Shown piece after piece: positions 1-6,948 of a stretch of DNA of 7,913 nucleotides (its first letter is position 1; each line of letters starts with the position of its first letter). Below the pieces are notes generated by a model, which saw only the letters and a program-made list of their open reading frames with translations, did not search any database and was not told the DNA's origin. Source of the DNA: Betaproteobacteria bacterium RIFCSPLOWO2_02_FULL_62_17 (GTDB lineage Bacteria; Pseudomonadota; Gammaproteobacteria; Burkholderiales; SG8-39); NCBI GenBank assembly GCA_001770355.1, contig MEQV01000293.1:1-7913 (forward strand). The letters run 5' to 3'. The position numbers and the translations under genes were made by a program.

Positions 1-1
1 G

Positions 2-1270
2 GTCGAACAAGGCCGCGACAGTTGCGGTCCGGTACCGTCAGGGCGCTGGCTTCTCGATCCAAACCTGATTCGAAGCGCCACACCCGGCGCGGCCGACGCT
101 GTACTCACCGATCGCGGTTGCTTCATCGAGGGCTTCACGCCTGATTTCACGGCATTAGGCTTGCCGGTTGAAATCGCCGAGTCGCTCGATCCGGCGGTTC
201 ATCTGCTGGTGCATGCCGGCCAGGCCGCGTTCGCGCAGGCGCGCACCGCCACACTGGACCGGAGCAGGATCGGCGTCATCATCGGCAACATTGCCCTGCC
301 GACGGCAGGTTCGTCCGCGCTATGCGATGCAGTGCTTGCGCCGCTGTTCGAGCGGAAGATTTTCGGCCGAGCCGGTGGCACTTATGATTCGAGCCCGCCC
401 GATCGAAAACTTGATCGCGCATTGAACCGGTACGTGACCGGCCTTCCCTCCGGACTGCTCGCCGGTTCGCTGGGGTTGGGCGGCATTTGCTACGGGCTGG
501 ACGCCGCATGCGCATCGTCGCTCTATGCCGTGAAGCTCGCCTGCGACGAACTGCTCGCGCATCGCGCCGGCGCGATGCTTGCCGGCGGCCTGTCGCGCCC
601 GGACTCGCTGTACACGCAAATGGGTTTTTCGCAGTTGCGCGCATTGTCCCCAAGCGGACGCTGCTCGCCGTTTGACCGCAAGGGCGACGGCCTCATCGTC
701 GGCGAAGGCGCGGGCATGGTGGTGCTGAAGAGGCTTGCCGACGCACGGCGCGACGGCGACCGCATTGTTGCGCTGATTCGCGGCGTTGGCCTGTCCAACG
801 ATATCGAAGGCAATCTGCTGTCGCCGAGTTCCGAAGGCCAGATGCGCGCATTGCAAAGCGCCTATGCGCAGGCGGGCTGGACGCCGGACATGGTGGACCT
901 GATCGAATGCCATGCGACGGGGACGCCGGTTGGCGATGCCGTCGAGGTCGACAGCCTGATACGGCTCTGGCAGGGCAGCGCATGGCGCAGCGGCCAATGC
1001 ACGCTCAGCGCGGTGAAATCGAACATCGGCCATCTGCTGACAGCGGCGGGAAGCGCGGGCCTGATCAAGACGCTGCTCGCGATGCAGAACCGCACGCTGC
1101 CGCCGGTGGCAAATTTCGAGTCCCCCGCGGACAAGGTGCGGCTCGCCGGCAGTCCGTTTGCCGTGCTCAAACAGAGCCGGCCATGGGAGCGGCGCGGCGC
1201 CGATGTGCCGCGGCGCGCGGCGATCAATGGCTTCGGATTTGGCGGCATCAACGCTCACCTGCTGATCGAG
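2..1270 (+). other. Ketosynthase domain (KS) of the PfaC-like protein, N-terminus cut by the window
   Basis: This domain performs decarboxylative Claisen condensation to extend the acyl chain. The complete catalytic triad is visible: the nucleophile Cys in DAACASS (codon 509-511), the first His in ECHATGTPVGD (codon 911-913) and the second His in KSNIGHL (codon 1031-1033). The closing motif GFGFGGINAH ends at 1258. The segment CSPFDRKGDGLIVGEGAGM before the helix is the usual KS signature. The domain therefore looks active, in contrast to the second KS fold downstream. A short proline/alanine-rich linker (about 1275-1360) follows. Confidence 0.93.
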
Positions 1271-4200
1271 GAATGGCTGGACGAGCCGCTGCCGCCCGCT
1301 CGCGCGGGGGCTGGAACGCGTCCTGCGCAGGCAGTGTCGCCAGCCGAACATCCGCCGCGAGAACCGATAGCGATCGTCGGCATGGCGGTGCGAGTGGGGA
1401 GCTGGCCGGACCTGGCGGCCTTCCGGCAGCGGGTATTGGACCGCGATGCCGACGCGCAATCCAAGCACGCGCCGGCGCAACGCAAGCGCTGGCGCGGTTT
1501 GAGCAGCGGGGAAATCCGCGCGGTATGGGGAAATGAAGGAGACGAAGACGCTCCCCTGTTTCCCGGCTACTACCTGGATGATCTCTGCGTTCCGGTCAAT
1601 CGCTATCGCATTCCGCCGCGTGAACTGGCCGAGATGCTGCCGCAGCAGCTGCTCATGCTCGATGTGGCCAAATCCGCCCTGGATGATGCCGGCAGTCCCG
1701 CGCTCGACTCGTCGCGCAGCGGCGTGTTCGTCGGCCTCGGCCTGGATCTGCGCACCACCGACTTTCATTTCCGCTGGACGATCAAGCAGCGCGCCGCCGC
1801 GTTGGCGCATGAGGCCGGACTGGATGCCGACGGCGCCCAGGCCCGGGATTGGGCTCAGAAACTGTGCGAGGGCGCAGGCCTGCCCTTGACCGCCGACCGC
1901 ACCATGGGGGCGCTGGCCGGTCTGGTTGCCAGCCGCGTCGCGCGGGAATTTCATATCGGCGGGCCGAGCCACGCGATTTGCAGCGAAGACACCTCGGGCC
2001 TGCTCGCCGTGGAGGTTGCCGCGCGCGCGCTGTGGAAGGGCGAACTGGATGTGGCGCTTGCGGGCGCCGTGGACCTCGCCGGAGATCTGCGCAGCCTGAT
2101 TTCCACCGACGCGCTGCGCCCTTACTCGCGGCAAGGCTGCGCGCGGCCTTTCGATGCCGCTGCCGACGGCGCGGTTCCCGGAGAAGGCGCCGCTTGCGTG
2201 GTGCTCAAGCGTCTCGCCGACGCCGAGCGCGATGGCGATCGGGTCTACGCCGTGATTCGCGGCGTGGGCAGCGCGCACGGAAAACCCCAGCTTGCGGAGG
2301 CGCAGGCAAGCAACGCCTATGAACAGGCCCTGGCACGCGCTTATGCGGAAGCCGGCGTGGCACCGGCCAGCGTCCGGCTGCTCGAGTCGCATGGCAGCGG
2401 TTCGCCCGACGAAGACGCAGCGGAAGCCAGGGCACTGGCTGCCTTCTTTGGCGCTTCCCGAAGTTCGATTGCATGCCATGTCAGCAGTGCCAAGGCCGAT
2501 GTCGGGCACACCGGTGCGGCATCCGGACTGGTTTCGCTGGTCAAGGCGAGCTTGTGCCTGCATAACGAGGTGATCCCCGCGCTGCGCAACCACCGCAAGC
2601 CGCGCAGCGAGCTGGCGGGCTCTACCCGCATGGTGCTGCCGCGCGCCACCCAGCACTGGGTGCGCGATCGCGCCGAAGGCCCGCGCCGCGCGGGTGTGAG
2701 CACGATGAGCGCGGAAGGCGGTTGTGTGCACGTCGTGCTGGATGCGTGCGAATCCGGCCTGTCGCAGCCATCCCGCACGGCTGTGCGCGGCCGCACCCCC
2801 GTAGCTTGCGCGGAAGCGCTGTTTACGCTCGCGGCGCGCAATCCAGCCGGGATAGCCGATACCTTGAGGCAGCTCGAACAATTCGCCCGCGCCGCCGGAG
2901 ACGCACCGGTGCAGCGGATCGCGCGGCAATGGTGGCGGCGCGGGACGCAGGCGGGGCCGCATCGCCTGGCACTGCTCGCACGCGATACGCAACAACTGAC
3001 GCGATTGCTGCAGCAGGCCGCAGGCGGGCACGAAGCCGGTCGCGGCGGCGAGGACCGCGAACGCATATTTGCCGGCAGCCAGCCAGGACACCCGGGCCGG
3101 GTTGCTTTTGTTTTTCCCGGCTCCGGCAATCAGTTTGAGGGCATGGGTCTGGAACTCGCGCGGCAATGGCCGGAAGTGCTGCGTGCGCAGGACCGGGAGA
3201 ACCAGCGGCTCGCAGCGCAAATGGGCATCGACCCATTCTGGAATGGTCCCCTGACGCGAGAGGTGCTCGACGATCATCGCGCCCTGATATGCGCCCAGGT
3301 GTCTTTCGGCACGATGGTGGCCGATCTCGCCCTGCGCTTTGGCGTGAAGCCAACAGCCGCTATCGGTTACAGCCTGGGCGAGTCCACCGCGCTGTTTGCC
3401 CTACGCGCCTGGCGGCAGCGCGACGAGATGCTCGACAGACTGCGCCGCTCATCTTTGTTCGCGCGCGATCTGGCGGGCAAACCTGAGGTGCTGCGCAAGG
3501 TATGGAAGCTTGCGCAGGGTCAGCCGGTCGAATGGATCGCCGGCGTGGTCGACCGTTCCGCGGATTCGGTACGCGCGGCCATAGGCCGGCACAAGCGTGT
3601 GTATGTGCTTATCGTGAACAGCGCGGATGAATGCGTCATTGGCGGTGATCGTGCGGCGGTCGAGGCCATCGTCGCCGCGCTCGGCTGCCACTGGTTTGCG
3701 CTGCAGGGCGTGAGCACGGTGCATTGCGAACTGGCGCGCCCGGTGCGCAAGGCCTACCGCGAGTTGCACCGTTTCGACACCACCGCGCCCGCGGATGTGG
3801 AGTTCTACAGCTGCGGCTGGGGCCGCGCCTATGTGCCCGAGCGCGAAACCGCCGCCGGCGCCATCGAGGCCCAGGCATTGGACACGATCGATTTTCCGCG
3901 CGTGATTCGCGCCGCCTACGCCGCCGGCGTGCAGACCTTCGTGGAAATCGGACCGGGCAATTCGTGCAGCCGCATGATCGCCAAGATCCTCAAGGACCGG
4001 CCGCATTTCGCCAGATCGCTGGCGATTGGCGGCCAGGACGCGGTGACCCATTTTTTGCGCACCACCGGCCAGCTTTACGCGGAAAACGTGCCGGTAAACT
4101 TGGATGTCCTTTACGGCGGAGAGGATGCGATCGAACTGCGCTCCGGCGTCGATTCCATTGCGCCAGGGAGGAGTGTCAGGGTATCGATCACGGGGGCGTC

Positions 4201-6928
4201 ATTTTCGGTGCCCGCCCTGCCGCCCGCGCTGGACGGCACGGCAACGTTCGCCGAGCCGCCTGCGCCGGGCCGGGCTGACGCATCGGTATCTGCGCCTGCG
4301 ATCTTTCCCCTGCGCTTGCCGGAGGGCATTCCTGCGGGTAACTTCTACGATGCTGTACTCGGAAAGTCGCTTGATGCGGAACGCGCGACGCTCGAGGCAC
4401 ACGAGGCTTACCTCAGGTTTTCGCAGGGTATTGCGGAGACTCTGGCGCAAGCAGTGCAGGCGCAAGTCGGCTTGCTTGATGCAGCGGCCCGATCGGGCGT
4501 TGTTATTGCAGAATCGATACCGAAGGCAGGTTTTCACATTCCCGTGGTGACGGCACCCCTGGCCGCTGATGCAACGCAGGCACTAACGATTGCGGACGGC
4601 ATTCCGCGCTCGCTCGATCGCGCCGCCTGCCTGGAGTTCGGCCGAGGACTGGTGGGACGCGTGCTCGGGCCGCGCTTCGATGTGGCCGACAGCTTTCCGA
4701 CGCGCGTGCGACTGCCGGATGAACCCTTGATGCTGGTGGACCGGATCCTGCAGATCGACGGCGAGCCGCTCTCCCTGACGCACGGCCGCGTGGTGACCGA
4801 GCACGACATCGTTCCGGGCGCCTGGTATCTCGATTGCGGGCGTATTCCGACCTGCATCGCGGTCGAAGCGGGGCAGGCGGACTTGTTTCTGTCGGGCTTT
4901 CTCGGCATCGATTTTCAGACACGCGGCCGCTCCATGTACCGCCTGCTCGACGCGAAGGTCTGTTTTCATCGCGGCCTGCCGGGGGAGAACCAGGTCATAC
5001 ACTACGACATTCGCATCGAGCGCTTCTTCCGCCAAGGCGACACCTGGCTTTTCAATTTCGCATTTGAAGCCACGGTCGAAGGCGAACCCCTGCTCACCAT
5101 GACCGACGGTTGCGCCGGTTTTTTCTCCCATGAAGAACTGGCCGGCGGCAAGGGCATCGTGCTTACCGCGCTTGATCTGAAACCCGTGGCCGGAAAACGC
5201 GCTGCCGACTGGGAACAGTTTGTCGGCATCGGTGTCGAAAGCTATTCTCGGGAACAACTCGACGCATTGCGGGCGGGCGATTTCGCGGCGTGTTTTGGCG
5301 AAGCCTTCGCGGGACTGAGGCTGGCCGACCCGGTCACCCTGCCGGGGGGGCGCATGAAGCTGGTGCATCGCATCGCGCACCTGGACCCGCGCGGCGGGCG
5401 CTTCGGCCTGGGTCTGGTACGCGGCGAAGCGGACATCCATCCCGACGACTGGTTCCTTACCTGCCATTTTGTCGATGACCGCGTCATGCCGGGCACCTTG
5501 ATGTTCGAGTGCTGCCTGCACACCCTGCGCGTGTATCTGCTGCGGCTGGGCTGGATCGGCAAGCAGGGCGGCGTCGTGCTCGAACCGGTGCCGGGCGTTG
5601 CCAGCCAGTTGAAATGCCGCGGGCAGGTACTCGATACCAGCAGGCTCGTGACCTATGAAATTTCGATCAAGGAAATCGGCTACCGTCCGGAACCCTATGT
5701 CATCGCCGACGCGCTGATGTATGCCGACGGCAAGCCGATCGTGGAAATCAGCGACATGAGCCTGCGCTATGCCGGTGCGACCCGGGAGGCGATGCGCGCG
5801 ATCTGGGCTGAGGCCGCATCGGCCGCCGCGCATACCGCGAAGAAGCCGGCCATTTTCAGTTACGAAAAGATATTGGCGTTTGCCATTGGAAAACCGTCGG
5901 ATGCTTTCGGCGAACCGTACAGAATTTTTGATGAAGAGCGCATCATTGCGCGCCTGCCGGGGCCGCCGTATCAGTTCATGGACCGCGTCACCGAGATCCG
6001 CGCCGAACCCTGGAAGATCCTGCCGGGCGCCGAAATCGAGGCGCAATACGATGTGCCGCCCGGCGCCTGGTATTTTGCCGACAACCGGCAGAGCGACATG
6101 CCTTTTGCGGTGCTGCTCGAGATTGCCTTGCAGCCCTGCGGCTGGCTTGCCGCCTATATGGGTTCCGCGCTGACCAGCGCGGTCGATGTGTCCTTCCGCA
6201 ACCTGGGCGGCGGCGCCACCCAGTTGGCGCCGGTGTTTGCCGGCATCGGAACACTTTCCATACGCGTGAAGCTCACGCGCGCTTCCAGTTCGGCGGGCAT
6301 GATCATCCAGTTCTTCGACTACGAAGTGCGCGCGGGACGCTCGCTGATTTACCAAGGCGACACCTATTTCGGTTTCTTCCCGAAGATCGCGCTGGCGAAG
6401 CAGGAAGGCTTGAAAGATGCCAGGCTTTACCAGCCATCCGCGCAGGAACTGGCGCGCAGCCGCAGCCTGGATTTTCCGGATGCCGCGCCGTTTCCCGGCG
6501 GCCGCCTGCGCATGCTCGATCGCATCGAATGCTGGCTGCCTGAGGGCGGGCCGCAATCGCTGGGCTTCATTCGCGCAACGCGCCGCGTGATGCCGGAGGA
6601 GTGGTTTTTCAAGGCGCACTTCTATCAGGACCCGGTGGTGCCCGGTTCGCTGGGCCTGGAATCGTTTCTGCAACTGCTCAAGTTCATGTCGGTGGCGCGC
6701 TGGGGCAATGCACCGGGCGTTCGCCATGAAGCCGTGGCCACGCGCGAGCGGCACGAGTGGACCTATCGCGGCCAGGTGATTCCGACCGACAGCCTGGTGA
6801 CGGTCGAAGCCGTGGTAACCGAAGTGGACGAGGCGCGTCGCCTGCTGCGCGCCGATGGCACGCTTTCGGTCGATGGCCGCGTGATTTATGCGATGAAGGA
6901 CTTCACCGTGCGCCAGGTCAGTCCATGA
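2..6928 (+). CDS. PfaC-like polyunsaturated fatty acid / polyketide synthase subunit, KS-CLF-AT-DH-DH (5' partial)
   Basis: This is a multidomain iterative synthase subunit that would condense, load and dehydrate acyl chains on a partner ACP in the cytoplasm. The frame has no stop from position 2 to the TGA at 6926-6928, giving 2308 visible residues. Domain order by nucleotide is KS (2-1270), CLF-like KS (1361-2745), AT (3100-4120), a linker with a helical stretch (4125-4700), double-hotdog DH1 (4700-5790) and double-hotdog DH2 (5940-6915). The protein ends five residues after the last strand motif, with no C-terminal acyltransferase. The true start lies upstream of the window. The TTG at 161 is not the start, because codons 2-160 already encode conserved KS sequence (GRWLLDP, then CFIEGF). 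The N-terminal KS signature (IAIVG type) is absent, so I estimate 35-50 codons are missing. No ACP serine motif, ketoreductase or enoylreductase is visible. Marine PfaC is usually KS-CLF-DH-DH, and from memory the internal AT is closer to myxobacterial Pfa3. Confidence 0.96.
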   Translation, partial: VEQGRDSCGPVPSGRWLLDPNLIRSATPGAADAVLTDRGCFIEGFTPDFTALGLPVEIAESLDPAVHLLVHAGQAAFAQARTATLDRSRIGVIIGNIALPTAGSSALCDAVLAPLFERKIFGRAGGTYDSSPPDRKLDRALNRYVTGLPSGLLAGSLGLGGICYGLDAACASSLYAVKLACDELLAHRAGAMLAGGLSRPDSLYTQMGFSQLRALSPSGRCSPFDRKGDGLIVGEGAGMVVLKRLADARRDGDRIVALIRGVGLSNDIEGNLLSPSSEGQMRALQSAYAQAGWTPDMVDLIECHATGTPVGDAVEVDSLIRLWQGSAWRSGQCTLSAVKSNIGHLLTAAGSAGLIKTLLAMQNRTLPPVANFESPADKVRLAGSPFAVLKQSRPWERRGADVPRRAAINGFGFGGINAHLLIEEWLDEPLPPARAGAGTRPAQAVSPAEHPPREPIAIVGMAVRVGSWPDLAAFRQRVLDRDADAQSKHAPAQRKRWRGLSSGEIRAVWGNEGDEDAPLFPGYYLDDLCVPVNRYRIPPRELAEMLPQQLLMLDVAKSALDDAGSPALDSSRSGVFVGLGLDLRTTDFHFRWTIKQRAAALAHEAGLDADGAQARDWAQKLCEGAGLPLTADRTMGALAGLVASRVAREFHIGGPSHAICSEDTSGLLAVEVAARALWKGELDVALAGAVDLAGDLRSLISTDALRPYSRQGCARPFDAAADGAVPGEGAACVVLKRLADAERDGDRVYAVIRGVGSAHGKPQLAEAQASNAYEQALARAYAEAGVAPASVRLLESHGSGSPDEDAAEARALAAFFGASRSSIACHVSSAKADVGHTGAASGLVSLVKASLCLHNEVIPALRNHRKPRSELAGSTRMVLPRATQHWVRDRAEGPRRAGVSTMSAEGGCVHVVLDACESGLSQPSRTAVRGRTPVACAEALFTLAARNPAGIADTLRQLEQFARAAGDAPVQRIARQWWRRGTQAGPHRLALLARDTQQLTRLLQQAAGGHEAGRGGEDRERIFAGSQPGHPGRVAFVFPGSGNQFEGMGLELARQWPEVLRAQDRENQRLAAQMGIDPFWNGPLTREVLDDHRALICAQVSFGTMVADLALRFGVKPTAAIGYSLGESTALFALRAWRQRDEMLDRLRRSSLFARDLAGKPEVLRKVWKLAQGQPVEWIAGVVDRSADSVRAAIGRHKRVYVLIVNSADECVIGGDRAAVEAIVAALGCHWFALQGVSTVHCELARPVRKAYRELHRFDTTAPADVEFYSCGWGRAYVPERETAAGAIEAQALDTIDFPRVIRAAYAAGVQTFVEIGPGNSCSRMIAKILKDRPHFARSLAIGGQDAVTHFLRTTGQLYAENVPVNLDVLYGGEDAIELRSGVDSIAPGRSVRVSITGASFSVPALPPALDGTATFAEPPAPGRADASVSAPAIFPLRLPEGIPAGNFYDAVLGKSLDAERATLEAHEAYLRFSQGIAETLAQAVQAQVGLLDAAARSGVVIAESIPKAGFHIPVVTAPLAADATQALTIADGIPRSLDRAACLEFGRGLVGRVLGPRFDVADSFPTRVRLPDEPLMLVDRILQIDGEPLSLTHGRVVTEHDIVPGAWYLDCGRIPTCIAVEAGQADLFLSGFLGIDFQTRGRSMYRLLDAKVCFHRGLPGENQVIHYDIRIERFFRQGDTWLFNFAFEATVEGEPLLTMTDGCAGFFSHEELAGGKGIVLTALDLKPVAGKRAADWEQFVGIGVESYSREQLDALRAGDFAACFGEAFAGLRLADPVTLPGGRMKLVHRIAHLDPRGGRFGLGLVRGEADIHPDDWFLTCHFVDDRVMPGTLMFECCLHTLRVYLLRLGWIGKQGGVVLEPVPGVASQLKCRGQVLDTSRLVTYEISIKEIGYRPEPYVIADALMYADGKPIVEISDMSLRYAGATREAMRAIWAEAASAAAHTAKKPAIFSYEKILAFAIGKPSDAFGEPYRIFDEERIIARLPGPPYQFMDRVTEIRAEPWKILPGAEIEAQYDVPPGAWYFADNRQSDMPFAVLLEIALQPCGWLAAYMGSALTSAVDVSFRNLGGGATQLAPVFAGIGTLSIRVKLTRASSSAGMIIQFFDYEVRAGRSLIYQGDTYFGFFPKIALAKQEGLKDARLYQPSAQELARSRSLDFPDAAPFPGGRLRMLDRIECWLPEGGPQSLGFIRATRRVMPEEWFFKAHFYQDPVVPGSLGLESFLQLLKFMSVARWGNAPGVRHEAVATRERHEWTYRGQVIPTDSLVTVEAVVTEVDEARRLLRADGTLSVDGRVIYAMKDFTVRQVSP
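1361..2745 (+). other. Chain-length-factor-like ketosynthase domain (CLF), nucleophile Cys lost
   Basis: A second KS fold opens with EPIAIVGMAVRVG at 1361 and ends near VSTMSAEGGCVHV at about 2740. Aligned on the GPS motif, the catalytic Cys position is Asp (codon 1988-1990, context ICSEDTSG). The two His positions survive in ESHGSGS (2390-2392) and ADVGHTG (2507-2509), and the FGFGGTNAH-type end is degenerate. This matches chain-length factors, which pair with the active KS and shape product length without condensing. It is a paralogue of the first domain: codons 701-790 and 2180-2269 encode 30-residue blocks with 24 identical residues (GEGA..VVLKRLADA.RDGDR), although the DNA has diverged. 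Confidence 0.88.
3100..4120 (+). other. Acyltransferase domain (AT) of the PfaC-like protein
   Basis: This is a malonyl/acyl-transferase fold that loads an acyl-CoA unit onto an ACP. It opens with VAFVFPGSGNQFEGMG at 3101. The nucleophile Ser is in GYSLGES (codon 3371-3373), where a Tyr replaces the usual His of GHSxGE. The catalytic His is in STVHCELA (codon 3722-3724). The C-terminal part has the typical FVEIGPGNSCSRMI motif (about 3940-3980). Just after the nucleophile is the stretch LRAWRQRDEMLDRLRR, followed by an insertion typical of PfaC-type ATs. Acyl specificity cannot be read from the sequence: malonyl is the default guess, but the Tyr variant leaves room for another substrate. Confidence 0.88.
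4125..4700 (+). other. Linker between AT and DH1, with predicted helix and PfaC-type lead-in
   Basis: This stretch has no catalytic motif. It starts with a Pro/Ala-rich tether (PALPPALDG, about 4208-4235). A charged helical segment with the pattern LEAHEAYLRFSQGIAE follows at about 4390-4440; similar segments precede DH domains in other PfaC/PfaB-like proteins, from memory. Its last part (CLEFGRGLVGRVLGPRF, about 4628-4680) is the conserved lead-in to the first hotdog fold. The role is probably structural, perhaps dimerisation or docking, but this is inferred. Codon and base use look less biased here than in the catalytic domains, as expected for a less constrained linker. Confidence 0.6.
4700..5790 (+). 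other. First double-hotdog FabA-like dehydratase (DH1)
   Basis: This unit dehydrates the 3-hydroxyacyl-ACP intermediate and, by FabA analogy, may isomerise the double bond. Hotdog a (RLPDEPLMLVDRI at about 4709, then PGAWYLDCGRIP and AVEAGQ) lacks the catalytic His: Gly occupies that position (codon 4838-4840). It keeps an acidic residue, Glu at 4865-4867. Hotdog b has the FabA motif with His in CHFVDDRVMPG (codon 5465-5467) and Glu (5507-5509) where FabA has Asp. One complete His-acid pair is expected at the pseudo-dimer interface. DGCAGFFSHEEL near 5105-5140 is typical of PfaC proteins. Confidence 0.88.
5940..6915 (+). other. Second double-hotdog FabA-like dehydratase (DH2)
   Basis: A second unit of the same design as DH1 opens with ARLPGPPYQFMDRV at 5948 after the linker motif FGEPYRIFDEERI (5908-5946). 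Hotdog c has GAWYFADNR, with Asn at the His position (6083-6085), and a conserved acid in VLLEIALQ (Glu 6119-6121). Hotdog d carries the catalytic His in AHFYQDPVVPGSLGLE (6617-6619), with Glu 6659-6661 at the FabA Asp position. The fold ends near GRVIYAMKDFTVRQ just before the stop. Tandem DH units are characteristic of PUFA synthases, where the two are thought to have different chain-length or isomerisation preferences. Which intermediate each one handles cannot be told from sequence. Confidence 0.87.
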
Positions 6929-6948
6929 CGCGTGGCCGTTGACTTCTT
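6929..6948 (+). promoter_or_regulatory. Short intergenic gap without Shine-Dalgarno; candidate translational coupling site
   Basis: Only 20 bases separate the synthase stop from the next ATG, and no GGAG/AGGA-like ribosome binding site lies in them. The nearest AAGGA (6896-6900) is about 50 bases upstream. A five-codon frame (MTRGR) starts with an ATG that overlaps the synthase stop (ATGA at 6925-6928) and ends at TGA 6940-6942, six bases before the ATG at 6949. The second gene is therefore likely translated by coupling or reinitiation from the first, within one operon. There is no room for a promoter or terminator. The coupling is inferred. Confidence 0.4.

Noticed and set aside
701..790. 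Apparent direct repeat with 2180-2269
   Set aside because: The two blocks are homologous KS and CLF segments coding for similar residues. The DNA is clearly diverged, so it is ancient domain duplication rather than a recent or mobile repeat.
320..3277. 985-residue open frame on the minus strand, opposite KS, CLF and the start of AT
   Set aside because: It is an Arg/Ala/Gly/His-rich frame with no recognisable domain, lying wholly antisense to conserved catalytic motifs. Long antisense frames are expected in GC-rich genes with strong third-position bias.
5344..5350. Run of seven G inside DH1, a possible slippage or phase-variation site
   Set aside because: The frame continues normally through it into conserved DH sequence. 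G runs of this length occur by chance at this base composition, and nothing else suggests switching.
4583..6754. 723-residue open frame on the minus strand, opposite DH1 and DH2
   Set aside because: Same explanation: low-information composition and no motifs, while the + strand carries clear DH motifs throughout.
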